The translations under genes were made by a program, and so were the position numbers. From contig JAIQDT010000172.1 in the NCBI GenBank assembly GCA_021521415.1, forward strand, positions 1,570,501-1,634,500: a stretch of DNA of 64,000 bases. The letters run 5' to 3'. Of the stretch, positions 45,986 to 56,748 are shown one piece after another (the first letter of the stretch is position 1; each line of letters starts with the position of its first letter). Source of the DNA: Bidens hawaiensis (taxonomy: Eukaryota > Streptophyta > Magnoliopsida > Asterales > Asteraceae). Under the pieces are notes generated by a model. That model was given only the letters and a program-made list of their open reading frames with translations. It searched no databases and was not told where the DNA came from.

Positions 45986-46930
45986 TCTCAATTTTAAGAT
46001 TTCTTGAAACTGTTGATCGATAAATAACAACTTTCCAAAAACTATGGCTTTTAAATAATTATTGTTCGATAAAGCCTCAATTTTTTACTGTAGGTCATAA
46101 TCTTCATTAGGCAACTCACTAGTAGCAATTTTTCGACCCACCAATAGTTCATAACACATCATCAACGCACTCGAGAAGCAAAATGTTGTTCTGATTCTTT
46201 CATATTAAATTGTGGTGGTTAAGAGGCAGAAGAATTACTTACCAGAAGCCATAAAACATGCATTGGGCATGGAATCACCAGTTTGTAGAACTTCTTAATT
46301 ATTTTGTGAATAGAAAACAAAAATAGGAACTGAGCTGCTACTCATAATAAAACAACCACCGTAAAGAGTAGATATTTATTATCATTGAGTCCTCAAGTCA
46401 TACTCTCTTTCTTCAATCTTTTTGCATAAACTTCATTGCAGTAAGATCATCATTCTTGAAGAAATTATTCTCTTTCAATACCAACAAGAACGTAGAATAT
46501 GTACTTGGTAGCAAATTCTAAATAGTGTCGTGATCAAATTGAGTAAATTCCATACTCATTTTTTTTCATTTGAGCAATTAGGTGACAACAGTCAACATCA
46601 CCTCAACGGTTTCTCCTTTTATTATACAAAAGTTTTTGAACTGAAACTTTAACATTAGTTTCTCACTATCCAAAGTATTACCCATACTGCCAAACAATGT
46701 GAATCTCATGAAACCATTCCAAACCTCAATTATCAATCCAAACACATTAATCTTTACCAAAAACTAGTTAAAACACACTATGTTCCCGCCAACCACACAA
46801 AACCTCAATTCAGTTGAACTGAATAAATTTTAATACAATTAAACTTGCACACAAGATCAGTAAGTAATCATGAAAAATCTTTGTTGAAGCATAAGATGTC
46901 TACTACTTAGATACCAAGACCAAGTATCAT
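45986..46930 (-). pseudogene. Decayed coding stretch of unknown origin
   Basis: On the - strand short protein-like runs appear: MMCYELLVGRKIATSELPNE and NNNYLKAIVFGKLLFIDQQF (about 46165-46010), a 60-codon frame MVKINVFGLIIEVWNGFMRF (46760-46578), and KENNFFKNDDLTAMKFMQKD (about 46475-46420). GTAAGT after ATGGCTTCTG (about 46243-46238 on the - strand) looks like a 5' splice site. I do not recognise the family. It may be a captured or dead host gene, or part of the copia element whose end is at 46931. Confidence 0.35.
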
Positions 46931-47125
46931 CCAAGGGGGAGTCTGTTACAGCATAATGTCTAATGCTAGGTTTTATATGGTTTAAACGGGCTGATATTGT
47001 TAGATCTATTTGTTAACGGGTGTATAAGTTTATTAACCAACGGCCCAACGCATAAGACTTATATGACGTATAAGTCTTATATGTTGCAACAACTTATAAG
47101 AACCATAGGTTTATGTATAAATAAT
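46931..47125 (+). mobile_element. 3' end of an unidentified copia element
   Basis: CCAAGGGGGAG (46931-46941) is a copia-type purine tract, and TGTTACAGCATAATG at 46944 looks like an LTR start. The LTR contains TATAAATA at 47114 and is cut at 47125 by LTR G. Its continuation was not found. Confidence 0.5.
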
Positions 47126-48242
47126 TGTTGGGATGAGAAAATGATTAAAGGAAGATTGGAATCTTCTCAACCTCACAAGAAAAGGCTAAGAAGGGATATC
47201 GAGCACACTTAGGCCTCCGAGCAAGCTTTTTACTTAAACTAGCAAGGTATTTTGCCTTTCGGGCAAGGTAATCTTCTTGAAGTCTTCTTTAGTGATAATC
47301 CGAGCAGGGTTCACTTCGTCTAGCAAAGGTGTTCTTCAAGTCAAGCATGGTTTGCTTACTAGCAAACTCTTGACTGAACCAAGCTAATGAAGCCAAGTAC
47401 TTTGGAATATCTAGCAAGGTTCGATTAATAAACAGTAGTCCGACATGCTTGAAGAAAGTTGATCAAGAAATATACTAAGGACTTTCTCTAGCAAGGTTCA
47501 ACTCCGAGCAAGCTATAGTGCTACCAACACAAGTCAAACAGTGTTACCAAAACACTTAAGTTTGCTTAATAAGTTATCCATTAACAAAGAGTTGAAGGGA
47601 TTCATGAAGAACAGTTTGTTAGTAGGACCATATCGGGCAAAGTTTGCTATGGTCAAGAAGATTGAAGTCTGCTAGGTGAATATTTTCTAATAAAAATATT
47701 CCAAGTAAAGTCTACCCGGAGAACTGTTTACCGGCACACTTCAAGGTTACCAGGTCTGCTCAAAGATGATAAATGACACAATGTCTACCCGAAGACATGT
47801 TTTACACTTAGAATCTTTTGTAATATGTTTTCAAATATGTATTAATGATTAGGGTTTTTATAAGGAATGACAGCTGTCAGGGCATGCCTATAAAAGGACA
47901 ATTTTAGGGCACGCCTATGAAAAAGAGACACAATACGATACATGAACATTGATTGACAACGATTTGACGGTTGACATATTCCTACAGATATTCTGCCTAG
48001 AATCAAATCATTTCTTTCTTAGAACCCTAATAATTTCTATTTTGTATTCGACCTTTCTATAAATGGAAATCTTTTGAGTTCAAAAGTGTTTCTGCCTTTA
48101 TTGTGTCCATTAAAGCCAAAATTATTGTGTTATTGATTCCGCCTTTAATACACTATTATTTATTTCCAATCTAGCCTCGTCGTTAACCTTCTTGTCAACA
48201 CTATTTGTGTGGGTTGCGACATAGATGGATTAAGAGACCAAA
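47126..48242 (+). repeat. LTR G: Sirevirus-type LTR related to E
   Basis: TGTTGGGATGAG to AGAGACCAAA, collinear with the E LTRs in blocks (GGAATCTTCTCAACCTC, the palindrome TGACAGCTGTCA at 47868-47879, TATAAAA at 47889-47895, the end GTGTGGGTTGCGACAT). TGGTGTAAGAT follows at 48243 and could be a decayed primer site, so it may be a 5' LTR whose body is lost, or a solo LTR. No target duplication was found. Confidence 0.75.
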
Positions 48243-48891
48243 TGGTGTAAGATTATTCAGTTCAAGCGTTATAGAAGCTTAAGAAAGGGTTTTTAAATGA
48301 AAATTGATCCAACCCTATGGGAAATGATAGTACGTTGACTATTTGGCCAATCATATGGATTTAATAGGCTAAAAGGACACTTAGTGTAGTCATTGACATG
48401 TATGGTTGCTTTCCCATGATGTGTAAAATCTAAGGTGATATAAACATAAGGAAACTGCTTAACTCAATGTGGAGTTACATTGTTGTCTATGCATGTTCCA
48501 ATATACATCTTTCTTAATGATAGGCAGAATAGTGAATATCCGGTTATACACGAGCCCATTGGTATTTGGTCCCCAAAATGAAGTATTTATTTGAGAATGA
48601 AAAAGAACACAAGTGAACAAAACGTACAGATTATACAACACAATATTGTTATATATGTTCACAATTTTTTGTTACAAAATAAAATCATAAGTTCTTTCAT
48701 TAAAAAGTTTTACCAAATATTAGGGGGTCGGAGTCAATTCGGGGTGATCTGGAGAAAGCCAAATAAGCCTTGAGAATAGATACGGAGCATGAGAAATCAA
48801 TATGCATTATCCGTTTAGTATTAAGCATCTTAAATGAACCTTAATCATATCACCAAAGAAATGAAAATCATGCTATGTCTAGACCTGCTGT
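48243..48891. other. No gene or element recognised
   Basis: AT-rich sequence between LTR G and LTR H. I see no reading frame, repeat or motif I can name; it may be the old host site of element H. Confidence 0.4.
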
Positions 48892-49639
48892 TGTTTTTGA
48901 TAAAAATCTGCTAAGGATAATGCATCCAAATCTGTAAAGTGAGGTATAGTGCTAATACAATAAAAGTGAATATGTAATCGAAATCTTTATGAACACAATG
49001 ATTTGATCACGAGGGAAAAAACCCTTGAATACGATAATCTTACTTCGGTCAAAAACTAGCAAGATAATCTTTTGTCGAATCACTTCGGTCAAAGATTAAC
49101 GAGGTAATCTTTGTTCAAATAGTACGTGATTATAGTAATCTCCAGCACAAAAAACCCCCGGGTGATGACAAATCGTCTATCACCACTTTATTAATCAAAA
49201 ATCGGGTTACAATGGTGTAGATTATGATCAGTGATACAATATTTTCTAAGTGTGTGTGTATTGTTGGCCTAGCTTGTCCTCAGATGATTATGAACGTGTA
49301 CTATGTATAGGTAGTGTGCCTTAACTGATCATAACTCAATTAAAATAGGAAAAGAATAACAAATATTCCTAATATTAGGCTAGAATCAAGCCTTTCCATA
49401 TTTAGAGCTGTTTCCTTCATTATCCACACGTTTTCTTGATGGCGAGATTATAGCTTTGTCTTGGTCATTAGCCATTATACCTACCGAAAATACCAAGATA
49501 ACAAAGGAAAATCGTTAATAAATGATAAGTACTGAGGATCATTGATCCTGACAGGATCTGCAACATATTCTAAGGATAATTGATCTATATTATATGCCAG
49601 GATAACATATCCACAATGTCAAACTTTCGTGCACTAACA
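48892..49639 (-). repeat. 3' LTR of H (748 bp)
   Basis: On the - strand TGTTAGTGCACG to AAAAACA. It contains the palindrome GATCCTGACAGGATC (49544-49558). The purine tract TTTTGGGGGAAA lies at 49654-49640. Confidence 0.85.
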
Positions 49640-49879
49640 ATTTCCCCCAAAATGGCGATTGTGATAAGATCACAGCTGTCATTTTGCCTTTGAAATCAAG
49701 CTTCCTGCAAAACAGATGAGATTTGACAAGCTGGGTATAATTGTCATATATCAATAGAGTTTCCTTGGGAACTTCCTTTCCAGCTGTATATCCAACACCA
49801 TTAAGTTACCATAAGTGTTGATACTTCTGTGATCCTTGTAATTGAACTTAGGATACCTGATGCAAATAACTTATGATAT

Positions 49880-50060
49880 TAACTGGGATTAAACCCAACA
49901 AACTAGGGACAAGCCCAAATAAACTGGGGACAAGCCCGTGCAACTAGGGATAAGCCCAAATTCGGGACAGGCCCAAAAAACTAGGGACAAGCCCAAACTA
50001 GGGACTGGCCTAAAGATGAGGATGTTAACTAGGGACTCTCCCAAACCGGGATTTAGCCCA
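49880..50060 (-). repeat. Minisatellite in the H 3' untranslated region
   Basis: About seven copies of AACTAGGGACAAGCCCAAA, 18-24 bases each, with GGGACTGGCC variants. Tandem repeats near the 3' LTR are known from Retand/Tat elements. Confidence 0.8.
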
Positions 50061-50564
50061 AACGTGAGATAAGATGAAAACGTTATAAACCGGTGGTATG
50101 GAACGTCTACCGTAAATCGTACGATCCTCCATATAGCCGAAGACAACGAAATTGTCAGCCACTAAACGTGTACTGGTCCCGCTGCCCCGGACTATACTTT
50201 GGATAGCGTGCGCTACAAGCGAGAGTGTAGAAACTCTAATTCGTAAGAAAGGTGAAAACCTTTAAACCTTCGGGGATATGACCATCGGGAGTCATACCCA
50301 ATCGTGGGCAAGGCCAATGGAAATAGTAAAGTACCTTAAATGTAAAGGAGAGGTGGCCAACCTCTTAGACATTGAACCTCTTATTGAAATCTGCATTGTT
50401 ATTTAAAACTTTGAAAAAGACAAACGTTAAAAATATATTATCCTTAAAATAATAAGAATCTGAAATGAATAAGTGATCTGATAGATATTACCAATTTTAG
50501 GATCCTTGATCCTTCTAAGGACACTTGATCCTAATTAGAAAAAGTACTTCTGATTCGAAGTACT
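50061..50564 (-). other. H 3' untranslated region
   Basis: Non-coding between integrase stop and minisatellite. No gene seen. Confidence 0.5.
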
Positions 50565-51805
50565 TCAGTTCGCACCACGGTCACCTTCCATAGTAAGTAG
50601 ATCATATTCCCCCTTTCGTGCTTCTGATTCGATCAAGTAGGGGCCTTCCCATTTAGGTGCTAGCTTTCCATCCGCTGGATTGGTTGTATTTTGGAAGGAT
50701 TTCCTGAGAACTAGATCTCCTTCTTGAAATCTTTGAATCCTGATATTCTTGTTGTATGCCCCAGCTACCCTTTGTTGATATGCTACCATTTTGATCTTAG
50801 ATAGGTCTCTGAGCTCATCAGCAGTATCTAGATCTTGGAGAAGGATTTCATTGTTGACTTGAGGATCACGGATACTTTTTCTGGCAGTGGGAACCACCAT
50901 CTCCGTAGGGATTACAGCTTCTGAGCCAAACACCAATGAAAAGGGTGTTTGACCTGTTGCATTCCTTGGTGTTGTTCTATCAGCCCAAAGAACATAAGGT
51001 AGCTCTTCGGCCCATTTGCCTTTCTTGGATCCTAGTTTCTTCTTCAAGTTGTTTATAATAATCTTGTTAGTTGATTTAGCTTGACCATTAGCTTGAGGAT
51101 GAATTGGTGTGGAGGTAATCATCTTAATGCCCCAACTGTCATAAAAGTTAGTGGTTCTTTTCCCGATAAATTTGGAACCATTGTCACAAATAATTTATGA
51201 AGGAATACCAAATCTAGTAATAATATTTCTTTTAATGAAGGATATCACCTCTTTTTCGCAGACTTATACAAAAGTTTCAGCTTCTATCCACTTCGAGAAG
51301 TAATCAGTCATGGCAAGCATAAACACTCTTCATCCTGGTGCTTTAGGTAGCTTACCTACAATATCCATCCCCCACTTCATGAAAGGCCATGATTAGGATA
51401 TAGGATACATAGGCTTTGCTAGCTGGTGTAGAATGTTGTCGTGTCTTTAACATGAGTCACACTTCTTTGAATACTCCATAGCATCTCTCTTCATAGTTGG
51501 CCAGTAGTATCTTGTTCTCAGAGTTATATAGAATAGAGCTCTACCTCCAGTGTGATTACTACAATCTCCTTCATGAAAGTCTTTGAGCACGTCTTGAATT
51601 TCAGGATCCTCGATACATCTCAAGTATGGACCTGCAAGAGATTTCCTATACATAATATTATTTAGTAAAATGTATTGTGATACCTTAAGTTTTGAAGGAC
51701 TTAGGATTCTCTGTGGCTGGAATCTCTCCATTTTGAATGAACTTCTTGATCGGGAGGATCCAAGATCCTTATTTAGTTGAGGATAATGGATCCCAAGACA
51801 CAATA
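50565..51805 (-). pseudogene. Integrase of H
   Basis: - strand frames 51803-51447 and 51122-50565. The zinc domain shows HEGDCSNHTGG and KKCDSC, complete. The core is [19 protein letters not shown] (first Asp) and CDNGSKFIGKRT (second Asp) in stretches broken by stops (51450-51125); the third residue, normally GQAES, is GQAKS here, so Glu has become Lys. The C-terminal part (VFGSEAVIPTEMV, EGDLVLRKSF, KWEGPYLIE) is open to its natural end. Confidence 0.85.
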
Positions 51806-52500
51806 TATTTGTCAGTTGTTATCTCCTGAACTTCTTGTTCTCCTATTGTAGGTGAGAGTATATGGATGATTGGGATCTTCGTATTTTCTGGAATCTTCAA
51901 TGATGAAGCTAAATTTGCTAAGGCATCTGCCCCAACATTCTCTTCTCTTGGTACCTGTATAATACAAAAAGAATCGAATAACTTTGATAGTTCCTTCACA
52001 ACATCTAGATATTTGATTTGTTTTTCACATTTAACAGGATATGATCCATTAAAGTGGTTAGCTATCAATAATGAATCTATATATACTTGAAGATACCTGA
52101 TCCTCATGCATATAGCTAATTGCAAACCTGCGATCAGAGTTTCATACTTTGCTTCATTGTTCGTTGCTTGGAACTCACAGGCTATAGACTGGGGTAATAT
52201 GTCCCCCTGTAGCGATTTCAGTAGGATACCTAATCTTGTTCCTCTTACGTTGGAAGGTCCATCAGTAAAGAGGATCCTTGGTCTCTTCTAGTTGTTAAAC
52301 CTCCAAGTCAACTTTTTTCTGCATGTCGCTACTGAAATCAGCCACAAAGTCTGCGAGTGCTTGTGACTTGATGGCTATTTCAGGCTCATACTGAATATCA
52401 TTTGAACTCAGCTTCACAGCCTACTTGGTCATCCTTTCATCTGGCGATGAGGATAAGTAACCCTTAAGAGCCTTCAGAGATAAAATTGATGACCCGAGTA
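51769..52500 (-). pseudogene. RNase H fragment of H
   Basis: On the - strand the join enters at LKGYLSSSPDE, continues as DIQYEPEIAIKSQALADFVA, then a degraded RNase H: RIRYLQVYIDSLLIANHFNG (Asp kept) and REENVGADALANLASSLKIP (52125-51769). The first catalytic segment (TDG) is lost near 52285. Confidence 0.8.
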
Positions 52501-54157
52501 TTAGGTGGTGGTGGAGCTGCTTTCTGTGGAATTTCTTTGGGATCCTAGATCCTTGCTTTCTTGTTAGGTGACTCCTGTTTTGTTGGAGTTCCTAATCGTT
52601 CTTGGATTCTTTTATCATCCTCCAATCTTATAAACCTGAGTGCCCTGTTCGTTACTTCATCTAATGTCCTGCATGGGGTCATAACAATATCATCATAAAA
52701 TAGGGAGTCCTTTTGAAGTCCCATCTTGAATGCTTCAACAGCCGTAGCCATATCAAGACTAGGGATCTCTAGGGCCTCCCTGCCAAACCTTGAAACAAAA
52801 TCCATAAGGGATTCATTATAAGGTTGGACAACTCTATACAAATCACTAGTTAACTTCTCAAATTTTTGACTACATGAAAATTGGTTGTTGAACAAGTTAA
52901 CTAAATGTAAAAAAGAAGTAACGGAAAAGGGAGGAAGACTTAGCAGCCATTTTAATGCAAATCCTGTTAGTGTGGATCCGAAACCCTTGCATAGACAAAC
53001 CTCCTTAAGTTTTTCGGGAATTTGATTTATTTCCATTCTCTCTATGTATTGAGCCACATGCTCTTCGGGATCAGTTGTCCCATCATTCACCTTCATGTTG
53101 GGGGTCTGAAATCGTTTTGGGACTTTAGCATCACAAATAGATGGAGCAAATCTGGACAACTCCTGGCACGCTGGATATCATATCCTTAAGCTTCTGAAGT
53201 TCCTTAGCCATAGCCTGGTTGATACCTGTATCCTACATAGTGCCAAGGTTAGTGTCTAAGGATATATGATTATACATGTTACCTCTCTGTTGATTGAACG
53301 TTTGTATCTCAGAAGTGTAGCCAAGATAAGAAGCATCTGCTATAGGAGTTAGTCCACCATAGGCAATGGTTTGCATGGGGATTATGTCTCCTTCATGAAC
53401 CTCTGAGGATCTTTGATGTTTAACCCCTAAGGAACCTTGATTCTGGAAGAAGGATCCTTGAAGTTGGGAGTTGAAGGATCCTTGGTGATAAATCCCAGAG
53501 GATCCTGGCTGAAGGAACGAGGATCCTTGAGTTTGCTAACCCATGGATCCTTGTTGAAGGATAGATGATCCTTGTTGAGGGAACGAGGATCCTTGAGTTT
53601 GCTGACCCATAGACCCCTGTTGAAGGATATATGATCGTTGCTGGAAAATTGAGGATCCCTGAGCGCGCTGACCCATAGATCCATGTTGAAGGATAGATGA
53701 TCCTTGCTGAAAGATGAAGGATCCTTGAGTTTGTAGACCCATGGACTCCTGTTGAAGGATAGGTGATTCTTGTTGGAAGATGGAGGATCGTTGAGTCTGT
53801 TGACCCATAGATCCTGGAGTAGTGAAATCTAGAATCCTGGGCATCATAGGAGTCTGATCTTCCAGTGGCCTCTTATTTTTCTTGAGATCTTCAATTTCAC
53901 GTAGGATCTTCTGGTTGGTTTTGTTCTGCTGCTCCATGTATGCCTTAACCTGTGAAAACATAGCACAAACATCATTGTTAGAGTTAACCACCGATGTGGC
54001 AGCAATGGTCTTTGAGCTCTGGAAGACTGGAATTTGTGTCTTGTTTTCAGCAGCAGCAGCCCTCGGTGCTCCCGTGATTGGAGGAGGCATCGGCGACAAA
54101 GTTCTTGATGGGAGAGGAACCGAAGATGGCATGGTTGATGAAACAGAGGTTGATTGA
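52501..54157 (-). pseudogene. gag of H
   Basis: It begins near 54132 (MPSSVPLPSRTLSPMPPPIT), passes a coiled-coil-like VKAYMEQQNKTNQKILREIE, then a Gln/Ser repeat region (53830-53420, units GSSILQQGSMGQQTQ), and the capsid-like core RFQTPNMKVNDGTTDPEEHV, ALKWLLSLPPFSVTSFLHLV and MTPCRTLDEVTNRALRFIRL (53159-52545). One frameshift near 53160 and several stops in the repeat region. The knuckle region at the end is deleted. Confidence 0.85.
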
Positions 54158-54231
54158 GATACTATTGATGGTGATATGGGTATGAAAGGTTGAATGTTGA
54201 TAAGGTATTTTCTGGATTATAGCACCAATTG

Positions 54232-54250
54232 CCCCACGGTGGGCGACAAA
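54232..54250 (-). other. Primer binding site of H
   Basis: On the - strand TTTGTCGCCCACCGTGGGG, one base inside the LTR. The counterpart in I is TTTGGCGCCAACTGTGGGG. GGCGCC-type primer sites are usual in the Tat/Athila branch. Confidence 0.75.
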
Positions 54251-54251
54251 T

Positions 54252-55004
54252 TGTTTTGGATAAAAATCTGCTAAGGATAATGTATCCAAATATGTAAAGT
54301 GAGGTATAGTTCAAATACGATAAAAGTGAATATGTAATTGAAATATTTATGAACACAATGATTTGATCACGATGGAAAAAGCCCTTGAATACGATAATCT
54401 TACTTCGATCAAAAACTAGCAAGATAATCTTTGGTCGAATCACTTCGGTCAAAGATTAACGAGGTAATCTTTGGTGGGATAGTACGTGATTATAGTAATC
54501 TCCGACATAAAAAACCCCTGGGTGATGACAAATCGTCTATCACCACTTTATTAATCAAAAATCGGGTTACAATGGTGTAGATTATAATCAGTGATACAAT
54601 ATTTTCTAAGTGTGTGTGTATTGCTGGCCTAGATTGTCCTCAGATGATTATGAACGTGTACTATATATAGGTAGTGTGCCTTAACTGATCATAACTCAAT
54701 TAAAATAGGAAAAGAATTACAAATATCCCTAATTTTAGCCTAGAATCAAGCCTTTCCATATTTAGAGCTGTTTCCTTCATTATCCACGCGTTTTCTTAAT
54801 TTGATGGCGAGATTATAGTGTTGACTTGGTCATTAGCCGTTATACCTGCCAAAACTACCAAGATATCAAAGGAAAATCGTTAATAAATGATAATTACTGA
54901 GGATCATTCATCCTGGCAGGATCTGCAACATATTCTAAGGATAATTGATCCATATTATATGCCAGGATAACATATCCACGGTGTCAAATTTCCGTGCACT
55001 AATA
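54252..55004 (-). repeat. 5' LTR of H (753 bp)
   Basis: Collinear with 48892-49639 with scattered differences. The outer end is TATTAGTGCACGG on the - strand, where the partner has TGTTAG. Confidence 0.85.
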
Positions 55005-55568
55005 GTTTTTAACCTGTCTAATCTGTCGTAATAATGCTGAGAATGATGTATTGAGAAGCAACTTAGTCAATACGATCCCATGTTTAGATCTTTTCATAAA
55101 AGGAAAGAAAATGATTTGAAAGGAAAGATAATTGAAATTTGATCTCTTAATGCACCATTTGCTCTTAAATAATGATATTTAAAGATAGAAATGTTTGAGA
55201 TTTGGTTTAAGACAAAAAGAGTTGGATTTTACCTTCAAAAGGTCTGAATACTTATTTTTGAGTAAGGTTTGATGATTTTTAACCTTTTCGAGCAAACTTA
55301 GATAATTTGTCTAAGTTTATCCTTTTCGAGCATGCTTTGAAGTTTTTACTAACTTTCGGGTAGAGTTTACTATTTTACTTGAAGTTTAACTTTCCTAGCA
55401 AGCTTGATATTTGATTAAATCTGAATATGATGTTTCTAGCAAGCTTTCATATAGGTTATACTTTATAGCATGCTGTGTTTTTTTGATTGAAAGTACCACT
55501 GTTTCTAGCAAGCTATTTGATATGTTTGATTACAATGTTTTTCTAGCAAACTTTGTTGATTTCTAAAC
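55005..55568. repeat. Spacer between H and I with TAGCAAGCTT-type motifs
   Basis: Bases 55280-55560 hold about eight copies of CGAGCAAACTT, CGAGCATGCTTTG or CTAGCAAGCTTT. This is the motif family of the E/G LTRs and of D, so the spacer is probably a piece of Sirevirus-related non-coding DNA. No gene. Confidence 0.5.
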
Positions 55569-55773
55569 TGTTAGGGCACGGAAATTTGACACTTTGGATA
55601 CGTTATCCTGACATATGTTCTTGGATCAGTTATCCTTAGACAGATCCTGTCAGGATCAGTGGCCCTCAGTACTTGGTATTATTAACAATTATTTCTTGTG
55701 TGTAGGTTGTTATTTAATAAGTATAACGGCTCCAAGACTTATTCCACCGGATATCTCGCTATTGGACTTGTCA

Positions 55774-55786
55774 AACACGTGGTCAA
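55774..55786 (+). promoter_or_regulatory. G-box/W-box composite, first copy
   Basis: AACACGTGGTCAA contains CACGTG (G-box core) overlapping TTGACC on the other strand (W-box). The second copy is at 56075-56087, 301 bases on. Function is inferred from motif only. Confidence 0.5.
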
Positions 55787-56074
55787 ATGGCTGTAATACG
55801 TTTAGTGGGAGAAGTGGCTGATTTATAGGACTTCTTGTTCTGTCACAAATAACTGAGTTTGTTGTGTCACAAATAACTGAGTACTGAGGTTATGTTATTC
55901 TTGAAGACATGTCTGGATCGATTATCCTTCGGAAGAGTTACAGAGCTATGTCAGGATCATGGATCCTCGGTATTTGGTGTTGTTAACGGTTGTTTCTTAT
56001 ATGAAGGCTGATATTTATCAAGTGTAACGGCTCAAGGACGTGGTCTACCAAATATTATGCTACAAGGCACCTCC

Positions 56075-56087
56075 AACACGTGGTCAA
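56075..56087 (+). promoter_or_regulatory. G-box/W-box composite, second copy
   Basis: The identical 13 bases as 55774-55786, inside flanks that have diverged. It lies about 75 bases before the TATA-like run. Confidence 0.5.
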
Positions 56088-56147
56088 TAGTGAAGACTAA
56101 GCTGGTGGGAGTAATGCCTAAAAATAGGAGTTAGTTAGTCTTTATTT

Positions 56148-56158
56148 TTATATATATT
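56148..56158 (+). promoter_or_regulatory. Probable TATA box of LTR I
   Basis: TTATATATATT within the LTR, downstream of the duplicated U3 block; it is the only strong TATA in this part. Confidence 0.5.
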
Positions 56159-56666
56159 GAGATTATGATCAAAGTTTGGTCACTTGTTCACACTCATTAG
56201 CTGCAGACACTCCCAAATACTCTGTCAAGAACTATTTCTAGCAGTTCATACACACACACACACTTAGATATTCTTGGTAATCTTTGATCATATCTCCACC
56301 TTTGTAACCCGATTTTTGTCATTAATAAACTTGACGGTGATAGTTTTCACCGTCCGGGGGTTTTTTGTGCTGGAGATTACTATAATCACATACTATCCGA
56401 CCAAAGGTTACCTCGTTGATCCTTGACCGAAGTGATTCAACCAAAGATTATCTTGCTAATCCTTGACCGAAGTCATTCGACCAACGATTACCTTGTTAAG
56501 TTTTGATCAAATTAAGATTATCGTAATTAAGGGCTTTTTCCCTCGTGATCAAATCACGGTTTTCATCTCTATTTCGTTCATATAATCGCTGTTATCATTT
56601 TAGCACTAAACCTCACATAACAGATTTGGATACATTATCCTTAGCAGATTTTTGTCCAAAACAATT

Positions 56667-56683
56667 TGGCGCCAACTGTGGGG
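56667..56683 (+). other. Primer binding site of I
   Basis: TGGCGCCAACTGTGGGG, three bases after the LTR end. Confidence 0.8.
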
Positions 56684-56748
56684 CAATTGGTGCTATAATC
56701 TGAATTATTCCTATCAATTTACAATTTTTCATACCCATATCACTTTCA

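Larger units (their letters stand above)
48892..55004 (-). mobile_element. Element H: Tat-type gypsy element lacking protease and RT
   Basis: On the - strand: 5' LTR (55004-54252), primer site of the GGCGCC type, gag, a deletion, RNase H, integrase, a 3' untranslated region with tandem repeats, purine tract and 3' LTR (49639-48892). The deletion joins the end of gag (VINFIS near 52500) to an RNase H fragment, so protease and RT are gone. Integrase runs to its natural end, unlike element I. Confidence 0.85.
55569..56663 (+). repeat. 5' LTR of I with duplicated U3 (1095 bp)
   Basis: TGTTAGGGCACGG to CCAAAACA. About 350 bases longer than the H LTRs because an upstream block of roughly 300 bases occurs twice in diverged form (about 55615-55830 and 55905-56130). 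The palindrome GATCCTGTCAGGATC is at 55643-55657. Confidence 0.85.

Noticed and set aside
53882..54157. 91-codon + strand frame in element H
   Set aside because: It is the antisense of the H gag N-terminus; the mirror-image frame also occurs opposite gag of I (57092-56757).
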